A DNA stretch of 7,320 nt, from positions 1 through 7,320 of the forward strand of contig JBIKUE010000186.1 in the NCBI GenBank assembly GCA_044347755.1, written 5' to 3'. Position numbers and translations under genes: made by a program. The DNA comes from M3007 sp044347755 (GTDB lineage Bacteria > Bacteroidota > Bacteroidia > Chitinophagales > Saprospiraceae). The notes beneath the pieces are model-generated. The model was not told where the DNA came from. It did not search any database and worked only from the letters and a program-made list of their open reading frames with translations. Shown in pieces: positions 1 to 7,309 of this stretch; the first letter of the stretch is position 1, and each line of letters starts with the position of its first letter.

Positions 1-3000
1 GGCATCACCGTTGTTGGTGTAGGTAAGCGCACCATTGTTGATATCTTCCTGTGTGAAGGTTGCACCTAAAGCAAGTGGAGTACCATTAAGGGAAAGCGTA
101 CCATGCTCAGGAAGGGTTAATATCATAAACACTCCCTGTGAAGGAATACCGCTGGTTGCCATGGCCAGATTGCTTTGGAAAATTACTCCGCTCTGGGCGG
201 AAGGCACGTCCAGCGGACTGTTCACCAGGATATTGCCCGGAGTGATTGGTTCGATAAAACAGAAGGACAGGCTCCAGGCTGAAATGGAACCTCCGTCCTC
301 ATCCGGGTAGTTATCCCCCATCACAAATCTCCAGTTGCCCTGTGCATTCTTTCCATTAAACAGGTTCAAAGATTCAATAGACTGGAAACTGCCGTTCAAT
401 GCAGGAGCTGTGCCGTTACACTGCGCTTCCAGTTGCGCCGCCGTTTGAGCTACCTGTGAATCAAAGGTCAAATTACCGTTATCACCCGCACAGCCAAACT
501 GTACTGCAGGATCACCTGGCTGATTGAACAGTAAAACGGAATCGTTGGATGGAGAAACCAACCAGGCCAGCAGGTCTCCTACATAAGTGTGTATAAAGGT
601 TACGCTTACATTTACATCACCTACAAACTTGTTCTGCGCGATGCTCAAATTGGAAACCACCGGTGCTACGGTTGGCGCCACCGGAATGGTTTTGGGCACA
701 TCCGTGCTGCTGAAATTTTGATTACACAGGTTTTGTCCGGTCTGGAATGCATATACTTCAGAGAGTTCGCTTCCACCACAATCGTTTATGGCACGCAAAC
801 GCCAGTAATATACGGTTTCCAATTTCAGACCAGGAATATCTGTAGTAGTTAAATCAGTCAGCCCGTTAAAAACCATGGACGCTGGTTCGAAGGAAGGATT
901 GGTAGCCACCTCCAAGGAATACCCGGAAGAAAAGTTGGCTGGATTCCAGGTAAGGGTTGGGTTTGTGCTTACCCCTGTTTCTCCTTGTGCCGGGCTGACA
1001 GCAACCGGAGCATCCGGCAGACCTGGCAATACTGTAAGCATAAGGTTAACAGTGCGGTTAATGACCCCGCTGGTTGCCGTTACGCTGATGGGGTAATCGC
1101 CAGCCATCGCCTGGGTAAGTCCGTAGAAGACTACGGTACTTGAACTGCCTGGTGTAACCGGATTGGGATCGATCGTCACTGTGGACCCGGCAGGATTCCC
1201 TGTAATCGTAATATTAGCCGGGGTGTTGTAACCCGCCACAGAGACGATGTAAATATCCATTTCCGCGTTCTGACCAGCGCATACCTTCAAATTTGGAGGA
1301 TCAACATTCATCAGGAAGGTAGGCGCAGAAATAATACTGAAATTAGTATTGGAGATATCAAAAAAGATATTTCCTACCGCTTCTACGCGTACCCGGCAGG
1401 TATTGGACACATTATTCGGTACCGTTATAGTAGCAGATCCATTATTGGGCACACTGGCAGCCAGTTCTACCGGATAAGTGAAACCACCATCGGTAGAGAG
1501 GGTAATCCGCACATTGGCGCAGGACACCGGAGCTGCTGTGGTATTAGCCACATCCCAGGTAATGGTTTGGGAACTACCCACTGACCAGGTCAGGTTGGTG
1601 TTCGGCGCAGTAACCAGGAACGGCCCTGAAGCTGCACTTACTGTAATGGTCATATCATCCTCATCCGTACAGCCGGCATACCAGTCGTTGTCACGAGCCG
1701 TTACCCGAAAGGTCATGGAGCGTGCCACGCCCGGCAATTCTTCCCAGGTAGAATTTACATTGTTTACCAGGTCTTGCAAACGTGGGAAAGTACGCGTTGG
1801 GGAGGTATTGCCTTTGTAAGAACGGAAAAGTGGGCCGGTCGTAGCCGTGGATACCGGCGGAGACGGTGAATTGCCAAAGTCCATTTGTTCCCAGGTATAT
1901 GTCAGGGTATCTCCGTCTACGTCGGTTCCGACAGCCGTCAACGCAAAAGGCGTAGATTTTGGGATGATTCTGTTGACCCCGGCATCCACTGTGGGGTTAT
2001 TGTTACCGGAATTAATCTTTACCGGACAGGTATTGGCGCCTCCGGTATAAATAAACGCGCCCATTTCCAGCATGTTATATCCATGGAAAATGTCTTCACT
2101 ATTACTTGCCACGTTTTGTGCACCGCAAATACCGGCATACGCCATAATGGTAGTACCGCTACCAGGCTCTACTGCATTCGGAGAATTGACATTTCCACCA
2201 CAATTGGCAAAAGTATGATTACCGCCAAATTGGTGACCCATTTCATGGGCTACATAGTCAATATCAAAAGGATCGCCTATCGGTGATCCTTGTCCGGTAA
2301 CACCGTTGGCTTTGGATGTTCCGCAAACCACATTTAGACCGGCGATACCGCCGCCGCCGGTACTGAACACGTGACCAATATCGTAATTGGCGGTGCCAAT
2401 GATGTTATTACAGGTGGTTTGGTTCTGACCAAGCATGGCTCCGCCATTTCCATTGGTATAGGGGTCCGATGCAGCATTCAAATAAATGATCAGGTCATTA
2501 TTGGCAATAATTTCCATAGTTACTGCAAAATCACGCTCATACACACCGTTCACACGATTCATGGAAGTATTCATTGCAGCCAACACCAGAGGCTTTGTTC
2601 CACCGTGGAAGGTGGCATATTCTCCGGTACAGGCAAGTGCCAGGCGGTATTTCCTCAACTTGGTATCTCCCTGAAACTCGGCAAACTGTGCCGGAGTTAG
2701 GGGCTGGATTTGCTCAAGTTCCTTGGCGCCATCCGGATCAGGTGTGCCACAACTCCAAAGCAAATCATCTTTTTTCTTTTGGTAATCTTTCCTGTTATAG
2801 ACCACATAATACTCGTCGTTGCCGTGTACAGCCGGGTCAATATAATAAGTTCCGTTCCGGCCGGAATGTACCATTCCATGAAACCCCCAAGGAGTCAGGT
2901 CACATTTCAACACTGCAGTGGGGTCGTCAATCCCCCGACCAGTGTAGGTGCGAATTTGTGGATACTTCGCTTGCAGATCCGGATGCATCACGGGCGTTTC

Positions 3001-3279
3001 TTCCAGTTGAAAACGTCCCATGCCACCATCCGGCAAAGGCAAGGTTAAGATCACTGGCTGGCCTGACTCAGCAGCAGCCGTAAAGCGCAACGGCGCCGCT
3101 GATAAAACAGGTTTTAATGCCTGTACATTTAAGCGAATAGCGCGAAATTTGGAAGGCTGAATCCTGCGCTCGCCAGCAGAAGGAATGCCACTCTCTGAAA
3201 CATCCGTCCAGAGATTTTGAGCAGGAAGGATACTGATCGCTACCAGTATACACAGTAGGGTAAGGAGATGTTTGACCAT
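1..3279 (-). CDS. Secreted reprolysin-like zinc metallopeptidase with multidomain C-terminal tail, partial (C-terminus off window)
   Basis: Reading the minus strand from the ATG at 3279, the frame stays open for 1093 codons to the window edge with no stop. Residues 1-20 form a signal peptide (MVKH, then a hydrophobic run ending LPA before Q21). A propeptide of about 180 residues follows and contains CGTPD at Cys177. The catalytic domain spans about 205-405. It holds the full metzincin zinc motif HEMGHQFGGNH (His345, Glu346, His349, His355) and a Met-turn at Met379 (TIMAYAG), so it should be an active endopeptidase. Next come a PKD/Ig-like module (about 425-550), an Ig-like module (about 555-645), another Ig-like module (about 646-750), FN3 (about 752-850), a proprotein-convertase P domain (about 858-1008) and the start of a cadherin/CSPG-like repeat (about 1012 onward). 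In Bacteroidota this architecture usually ends in a type IX secretion sorting domain, which would lie beyond the window. No Shine-Dalgarno sequence precedes the start, and an in-frame TGA lies 39-41 bp upstream with no other ATG between. Substrate is unknown. The metallopeptidase call is firm; export by T9SS is inferred. Confidence 0.93.
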   Translation of the reverse strand, partial: MVKHLLTLLCILVAISILPAQNLWTDVSESGIPSAGERRIQPSKFRAIRLNVQALKPVLSAAPLRFTAAAESGQPVILTLPLPDGGMGRFQLEETPVMHPDLQAKYPQIRTYTGRGIDDPTAVLKCDLTPWGFHGMVHSGRNGTYYIDPAVHGNDEYYVVYNRKDYQKKKDDLLWSCGTPDPDGAKELEQIQPLTPAQFAEFQGDTKLRKYRLALACTGEYATFHGGTKPLVLAAMNTSMNRVNGVYERDFAVTMEIIANNDLIIYLNAASDPYTNGNGGAMLGQNQTTCNNIIGTANYDIGHVFSTGGGGIAGLNVVCGTSKANGVTGQGSPIGDPFDIDYVAHEMGHQFGGNHTFANCGGNVNSPNAVEPGSGTTIMAYAGICGAQNVASNSEDIFHGYNMLEMGAFIYTGGANTCPVKINSGNNNPTVDAGVNRIIPKSTPFALTAVGTDVDGDTLTYTWEQMDFGNSPSPPVSTATTGPLFRSYKGNTSPTRTFPRLQDLVNNVNSTWEELPGVARSMTFRVTARDNDWYAGCTDEDDMTITVSAASGPFLVTAPNTNLTWSVGSSQTITWDVANTTAAPVSCANVRITLSTDGGFTYPVELAASVPNNGSATITVPNNVSNTCRVRVEAVGNIFFDISNTNFSIISAPTFLMNVDPPNLKVCAGQNAEMDIYIVSVAGYNTPANITITGNPAGSTVTIDPNPVTPGSSSTVVFYGLTQAMAGDYPISVTATSGVINRTVNLMLTVLPGLPDAPVAVSPAQGETGVSTNPTLTWNPANFSSGYSLEVATNPSFEPASMVFNGLTDLTTTDIPGLKLETVYYWRLRAINDCGGSELSEVYAFQTGQNLCNQNFSSTDVPKTIPVAPTVAPVVSNLSIAQNKFVGDVNVSVTFIHTYVGDLLAWLVSPSNDSVLLFNQPGDPAVQFGCAGDNGNLTFDSQVAQTAAQLEAQCNGTAPALNGSFQSIESLNLFNGKNAQGNWRFVMGDNYPDEDGGSISAWSLSFCFIEPITPGNILVNSPLDVPSAQSGVIFQSNLAMATSGIPSQGVFMILTLPEHGTLSLNGTPLALGATFTQEDINNGALTYTNNGDA

Positions 3280-3327
3280 TAAAACAGGATGATTTTGATA
3301 TGGAACAATATAGAGAAATCACAACGG

Positions 3328-3335
3328 CAAAAGTA
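3328..3335 (-). promoter_or_regulatory. Candidate -7 promoter element for the metallopeptidase gene
   Basis: On the minus strand this octamer reads TACTTTTG, which fits the Bacteroidota -7 consensus TAnnTTTG. It lies 48 bp upstream of the metallopeptidase ATG, giving a plausible leader of about 40 nt. No TTG is found at the expected 17-20 nt further upstream, so the -33 half is missing or degenerate and the call is weak. Confidence 0.3.
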
Positions 3336-3493
3336 GCTATCCCGTACTTTATCTGGGTATGATTCTTTAGTTTTTGCAATTCGTGGCTAAAACCGATTCC
3401 ATTTTAACTAAAAACGAAGGCATTTGAAATATTTAACACTAAAAGACCTGTTACCTTAACACCATCGGGTGTACTTATCATGGATGCGGAACC

Positions 3494-3501
3494 TATATTT
3501 G
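3494..3501 (+). promoter_or_regulatory. Candidate -7 promoter element for the lipoprotein pair
   Basis: TATATTTG matches the Bacteroidota -7 consensus TAnnTTTG exactly. It ends 21 bp before the ATG at 3523 and would give a short leader of roughly 15 nt. A TTA at 3475-3477, 16 nt upstream, is a poor stand-in for the -33 TTG. If this is the promoter, the longer reading from the GTG at 3469 cannot be translated from this transcript, which supports the start at 3523. Confidence 0.42.
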
Positions 3502-3522
3502 ACTAACCAATTCAACCTTTTT

Positions 3523-4620
3523 ATGAAGCACTTTTTTATCCTGATCTTAGGCCTGTGTTTACTCAGTTACCAATGCCGGATACCTGCTTATCACGCCACT
3601 CATGGAGATTTTGAAACCGCCTTTATCCAATATTACGACAACCTCCGGTCGCCCCTGCGCATAATTCAGAAGGAAAAAAATCAGGCTGGACTCCAACATG
3701 CATACCAGCAGCTTCAAATTCAGGATACCACTGAAATAGCTTTACTTAATCTGGAAAACATGGAAGGAAATCAGGTACGGATTCATGAAATTTATGAAAA
3801 TATCCAGGCAAGACAATCGGATCTACTGGATGTAATACCGGCACAAAAGCGTTCTTCTGAGTTACTCTATTTTCCGGAAATAGATTCCCTTGAGTTGGCC
3901 AGCCGCAAGGCAGCGGCTGGCAGTCTTTATCGCCGGGGTATGTACTGGTTGCAACTGAACGATTCCACTGGCAAACATCTCTATGCGCGAAAAGCTTATG
4001 CAGCATTAAATGACCTGAAAACCAATTATTTCAAATACTGGGAAAACGCCAATATTTTGCTGGACAGTGCCTATGAGGCAGGGAAAGCTACCATCCTTTT
4101 GGAAAGAATAGCGGGCGAAACCAATGCGGAAACCAGCCTGTTTTGGGACCATTTCGCGTTGTTGCAAACCACGCCAAGTGCGGATTGGTTGACCTTTTAT
4201 TCAGATACACTTAAGTACACACAATTTGACTTTCACGTCCGGTATCAATTGATCAATTTGACCATTCAACAGAAAAATTATGCCAAGGCTCCGCTACACA
4301 TAGACGCTGCGGTTCCAATGGAAACCATTACCCTGAAATATCCCACACATCAAGAAACCCCAAAAAAAACTGCTTCCCAGACCAGTAAACCGGCTCCTAT
4401 CTTTAATCAGGCCGACAATACAGCGCAGGCAATCCTTTTAGTAGAAATTTGGAAACCAAAAACGGGAAAACGGATACTTAAAAAGCTCATCCAAAGCAAA
4501 TTCGCCTATCCTGCTGATTCCCCCCTTTCATACCATTCCACTGCTTTCATTAAAAGTCTTGCCCGAACCACTAACGGTTACCTGCAACAGGCCATCCTGA
4601 AAACTTTATTGGAAGAATAA
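3523..4620 (+). CDS. Putative lipoprotein of unknown function, upstream paralogue of the pair
   Basis: The product is 365 residues and I do not recognise a named family. The N-terminus (MKHFFILILG onward) is an export signal with Cys at 12 and 18. Cys18 aligns with the lipid-type Cys17 of the downstream paralogue, but its context (LSYQC) is a poor lipobox, so lipidation is uncertain. Residues 27-41 resemble a TPR-like helix (HGDFETAF). The best conserved block is 155-193 (ARKAY, DLKTNY, YWEN, DSA, GK), with 25 of 39 positions identical to the next gene by hand alignment. The region about 255-300 is a Pro/Thr/Lys-rich linker, and the C-terminal part ends TLLEE. No Cys occurs after residue 18. 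I chose the ATG at 3523 over the in-frame GTG at 3469 because it begins directly with the signal peptide and lies downstream of a promoter-like octamer. The next gene starts 23 bp after the stop, so the two are probably co-transcribed. Base composition looks more AT-rich than the flanking genes by eye. Confidence 0.85.
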   Translation: MKHFFILILGLCLLSYQCRIPAYHATHGDFETAFIQYYDNLRSPLRIIQKEKNQAGLQHAYQQLQIQDTTEIALLNLENMEGNQVRIHEIYENIQARQSDLLDVIPAQKRSSELLYFPEIDSLELASRKAAAGSLYRRGMYWLQLNDSTGKHLYARKAYAALNDLKTNYFKYWENANILLDSAYEAGKATILLERIAGETNAETSLFWDHFALLQTTPSADWLTFYSDTLKYTQFDFHVRYQLINLTIQQKNYAKAPLHIDAAVPMETITLKYPTHQETPKKTASQTSKPAPIFNQADNTAQAILLVEIWKPKTGKRILKKLIQSKFAYPADSPLSYHSTAFIKSLARTTNGYLQQAILKTLLEE

Positions 4621-4643
4621 CGCACCACCAAATTGTCCCAGCC

Positions 4644-5753
4644 ATGAAATACCTCATTTTCCTGCTCTCTGTACTGTTTTTACTTTATGGATGCTTCACT
4701 CCGCAGTATTACCTGGATAAAGGAGATTACCAGTCGGCCATTGCCGCTTATGGGCTGAAATTCAGAGACCAGCCCAAACAGTATAAGCGCAAAAAGGATT
4801 TAACAGGGCTAGAATATGCCTTTAACACCATTCAGCGAAAAGACTCCCTGGAACTTTCCAAGCTTTTGGCCGAAAACAATGAAGCAAACTGGCCACGAAT
4901 TAATAGCCTTTACCGTAACATACAACTTCGACAGCAGAAAGTGGAAAAGTGGCAACCCTTGCGGAGCAAAAAAGGCTTCGAGCCGGCATTTCGTTATATC
5001 CCGGACATTGACACTTTAGAATCGCAAAGCAGAAAGCTGGCTGCCAGCTATCTGTACACTCAGGCACAAACTTTACTTTCCATCGGGGGGCATACCGGTG
5101 CACGGAAAGCCTACTATTTACTACGTGACCTGAAAACCAACTATTACTCCTATTGGGAAAATACAAACGCTTTGATGGATAGTGCCTGGCATATGGGAAA
5201 AGTAAATATCCTCATTGTACCAGAATCAAACTCAGGTATTTCTGATGGCAGCTATTTTTGGGAAGACCTCAAAAAAAAACCGCAACTCATCAAAAGTGAC
5301 TGGCTGGTATTTTACGCTGATCCGCAGGCCCGGCAAACCTTTGATTACACGCTGAAATGCAGCCTGTTATCCTTACATGTTGGTAGTGAAAACAATACAC
5401 AAACTACCCGAACAGAAACCAAACAAGTTGAGGATGGATTTGAAGAAACCCGCGATTCCTGTGGTCGGGTGGTATCCCGGATTCAGAAATATCGTTGCGA
5501 AACCACCACTATTACTACTTACTCCTGCGAGCGTTCAGGCCATGCTTCAGTGGCCATGGAATTGGTAGACTGCGAGTCTGGTCTGATATTGATATCAAAA
5601 ACCTTGTTTGGATCTTACAACTTTAACGAAACGTCAGAGTCCATGGCGCCCTCAGCGCCATCTTATTGGGGCATGGTAAATCATATTTCCAACGATGTTG
5701 AGTGGGAGATCAAACATGTACTCAAAAAAAACCTGATGGTAGAATCGCAGTAA
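4644..5753 (+). CDS. Putative lipoprotein of unknown function, downstream paralogue with Cys-containing C-terminal region
   Basis: The product is 369 residues and belongs to no family I can name. It begins with a good lipoprotein signal, MKYLIFLLSV then LLYGC, so Cys17 is the likely lipidated residue and the mature protein would be anchored in the envelope. A TPR-like segment follows (YYLDKGDYQSAIAAY, residues 22-36). It shares with the upstream gene a mid-region motif (YIPDIDTLE, 118-126) and the strongly conserved block 153-191 (ARKAY, DLKTNY, YWEN, DSA, GK). The C-terminal part differs. Residues 239-310 hold five Cys (239, 273, 285, 295, 310) and a Thr-rich stretch (about 287-292) that the paralogue lacks; in an exported protein these could form disulfides. 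The segment about 299-327 (HASVAMELVDCESGLI onward) still aligns weakly with the paralogue, so both genes are full length. There is no Shine-Dalgarno sequence, and the gene ends in tandem TAA stops. Position suggests translation from the upstream gene's transcript. A role in envelope assembly or sensing is possible but unproven. Confidence 0.87.
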   Translation: MKYLIFLLSVLFLLYGCFTPQYYLDKGDYQSAIAAYGLKFRDQPKQYKRKKDLTGLEYAFNTIQRKDSLELSKLLAENNEANWPRINSLYRNIQLRQQKVEKWQPLRSKKGFEPAFRYIPDIDTLESQSRKLAASYLYTQAQTLLSIGGHTGARKAYYLLRDLKTNYYSYWENTNALMDSAWHMGKVNILIVPESNSGISDGSYFWEDLKKKPQLIKSDWLVFYADPQARQTFDYTLKCSLLSLHVGSENNTQTTRTETKQVEDGFEETRDSCGRVVSRIQKYRCETTTITTYSCERSGHASVAMELVDCESGLILISKTLFGSYNFNETSESMAPSAPSYWGMVNHISNDVEWEIKHVLKKNLMVESQ

Positions 5754-5767
5754 TAAGTGGAGATTAA

Positions 5768-5833
5768 TGAACCACGGAGGCATAGAGGACACAACTAATA
5801 TTGCTTTTATGTCCTCTATGCCTCCGTGGTTCA
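5768..5833. repeat. Large perfect inverted repeat (24-bp arms, 18-nt loop) between convergent genes
   Basis: The left arm at 5768-5791 and the right arm at 5810-5833 are exact reverse complements with no mismatch, separated by 18 nt. Each arm reads inward as ACCACGGAGG then CATAGAGGACA, and within an arm the 8-nt unit CACGGAGG is followed by a degenerate copy, CATAGAGG. The element sits 14 bp after the lipoprotein stop codon and 30 bp beyond the aldehyde dehydrogenase stop. Transcripts from either side would form a very stable hairpin, so it may block or terminate transcription in both directions. Neither side has the T-run of a classical intrinsic terminator, and arms this long are more typical of a dispersed palindromic or MITE-like repeat. 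From memory, similar ACCACGGAGGCA-type repeats occur in many bacterial genomes; I cannot confirm this here. Confidence 0.9.
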
Positions 5834-5863
5834 ACTAATTATGGTAGTGTACATGTTATAAAA

Positions 5864-7309
5864 TCAAATCCCCGCGATACAGATGTATTTGGTTTCCAGA
5901 AAATCATCCAGACCATATTTAGAGCCCTCCCGGCCAATGCCACTTTCTTTAACACCACCAAACGGTGCAACTGTGGTAGCCACTAATCCGGTATTTACGC
6001 CAACCATGCCATATTCCAGGGCCTCCGCTACCCGAAATACCTGACCAATATCCCGGCCATAGAAATAAGCCGCCAGGCCGTAAGGTGTATCATTAGCCAT
6101 TCGGACAACTTCTTTTTCATCGGAAAACGGCGTTACTGGCGCCACAGGGCCAAATATTTCCTCGTGCATGATATCCATACCCGTACTTACATCTGCCAAC
6201 ACCGTAGGCTGATAAAAAGTACCCTCCATGGCCTGACCGCCTATCAGCACCCGGGCTCCTTTCTGGGTGGCATTGCTAACCAGACGCTGTACTTTATCCA
6301 GCGCTTCCTGATTGATCAATGGTCCAATATTTACGCCATGTTCGGTACCTGCGCCTACTTTCTGTTTTTGGACAGCCGCTGTAAACTTTTCCAAAAAAGC
6401 TTCATAAATGCCTTCCTGTGCAAAAATCCGATTGGCACAAACGCATGTTTGGCCGGCATTGCGGTACTTGGCTACAATGGCGCCCTCTACGGCTGCATCC
6501 AGATCAGCATCCTCAAACACAATAAACGGAGCATTGCCGCCTAATTCCAAAGATATCTTTTTTACCGTGTCAGCGCTTTGCCGCATCAAAAGCTTTCCCA
6601 CTTCTGTGCTTCCGGTAAACGAAACCTTCCGTACCACCGGACTATCCGTTAACACCTTACCGATGGTTGGCGCATCCATGCCCGTCACGATGTTTAGCAC
6701 TCCCGGAGGAAATCCGGCTCTTATGGCTAATTCGGCCAGTGCAAGAGCAGAAAGCGGCGTTTCTTCTGATGGTTTGAGTACCACCGTGCAGCCCGCAGCC
6801 AGGGCCGGCGCCACCTTTCGGGTAATCATAGCATTGGGGAAATTCCAGGGAGTGATGGCAGCTACCACACCAACGGGTTGTTTTACCACCAATAAGCGCA
6901 TACCCGGCATATGAGGCGGAATCACATCACCATAAGCCCTTTTGCCTTCCTCTGCAAACCACTCAATAAAAGTAGCGCCATAGCGAACCTCACCACGCGC
7001 TTCGGGCACAGGTTTCCCCTGCTCCATGGTAAGCAACATGCCCAAATCATCTGCATGTTCCAAAATCAGATCATGCCATTTACGCAAGATGGAGGCCCGG
7101 GCAGTAGCTGTTTTAGCACGCCAATCTGGCAATGCCGCTTCAGCAGCAGCAATGGCGCGGCGTGTTTCTTCAGCACCACAATCAGCTACTCTTGCCAACT
7201 CCTCTCCCGTTGCAGGGTTGGTTACCACAAACGTTTTACCGGAATCGGCTTCCGTCCATTCATTGTTGATAAAGGAGTTGCGGTGTAATAAACTGGAATC
7301 TTTGAGCAT
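5864..7309 (-). CDS. gabD: Succinate-semialdehyde dehydrogenase (NAD(P)+), GabD type
   Basis: This 481-residue cytoplasmic enzyme has the length and full motif set of the GabD branch of the aldehyde dehydrogenase superfamily. It should oxidise succinate semialdehyde to succinate, feeding GABA or glutamate carbon into the TCA cycle. Visible motifs are TPWNFP with oxyanion Asn156, the coenzyme-site KPSE (Lys179, Ser181), FTGSTEVGK (231-239), general base Glu255 in ELGGN, nucleophile Cys289 in GQTCVC, EIFGP with Glu384, and the C-terminal PFGGVKESGIGREGSKYG region. Cys289 and Cys291 form the TCVC pair that acts as a redox switch in human SSADH. Arg164 and Arg283, in ITRK and KYRN, match the substrate carboxylate-binding arginines of the family. 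The usual Ser of the substrate loop (GIIS/GLIS) appears to be Ala444 here, so a related semialdehyde such as glutarate semialdehyde is an alternative. NADP+ preference is inferred from the subfamily. Only 11 bp upstream are in the window, so operon context is unknown. Confidence 0.93.
   Translation of the reverse strand: MLKDSSLLHRNSFINNEWTEADSGKTFVVTNPATGEELARVADCGAEETRRAIAAAEAALPDWRAKTATARASILRKWHDLILEHADDLGMLLTMEQGKPVPEARGEVRYGATFIEWFAEEGKRAYGDVIPPHMPGMRLLVVKQPVGVVAAITPWNFPNAMITRKVAPALAAGCTVVLKPSEETPLSALALAELAIRAGFPPGVLNIVTGMDAPTIGKVLTDSPVVRKVSFTGSTEVGKLLMRQSADTVKKISLELGGNAPFIVFEDADLDAAVEGAIVAKYRNAGQTCVCANRIFAQEGIYEAFLEKFTAAVQKQKVGAGTEHGVNIGPLINQEALDKVQRLVSNATQKGARVLIGGQAMEGTFYQPTVLADVSTGMDIMHEEIFGPVAPVTPFSDEKEVVRMANDTPYGLAAYFYGRDIGQVFRVAEALEYGMVGVNTGLVATTVAPFGGVKESGIGREGSKYGLDDFLETKYICIAGI

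Noticed and set aside
35..3083. Many plus-strand open frames of 60-170 codons opposite the metallopeptidase, such as 2574-3083 and 1478-1819
   Set aside because: They lie antisense to a continuous 1093-codon frame with clear domains, have no recognisable motifs and look like translations of the complementary strand.
3068..3379. Minus-strand frame of 103 codons starting upstream of the metallopeptidase
   Set aside because: It overlaps the signal peptide and propeptide of the metallopeptidase in another frame; its sequence is a frame-shifted reading of that gene and it has no independent support.
3469..3522. Upstream GTG start adding 18 residues to the first lipoprotein
   Set aside because: The extension is polar, precedes a normal signal peptide and overlaps the promoter-like TATATTTG; the ATG at 3523 explains the export signal better.
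5271..5279. Run of nine A in the second lipoprotein (also runs of eight A elsewhere in the pair) as a phase-variation or frameshift site
   Set aside because: The frame is intact and encodes Lys residues in an AT-rich, Lys-rich gene; nothing shows slippage, and the runs are short for phase variation.
5427..5520. Resemblance of the segment RDSCGRVVSRI in the second lipoprotein to a YD/RHS repeat
   Set aside because: Only one loose match is present, without the tandem series that defines such repeats.
5801..5986. Short plus-strand frame covering the right arm of the inverted repeat and the end of the dehydrogenase
   Set aside because: It is antisense to the conserved C-terminus of GabD and its first part is the hairpin arm, so it is a chance frame.
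6164..7288. Plus-strand open frames opposite the aldehyde dehydrogenase
   Set aside because: They are antisense shadows of a full-length, highly conserved enzyme and show no family features of their own.
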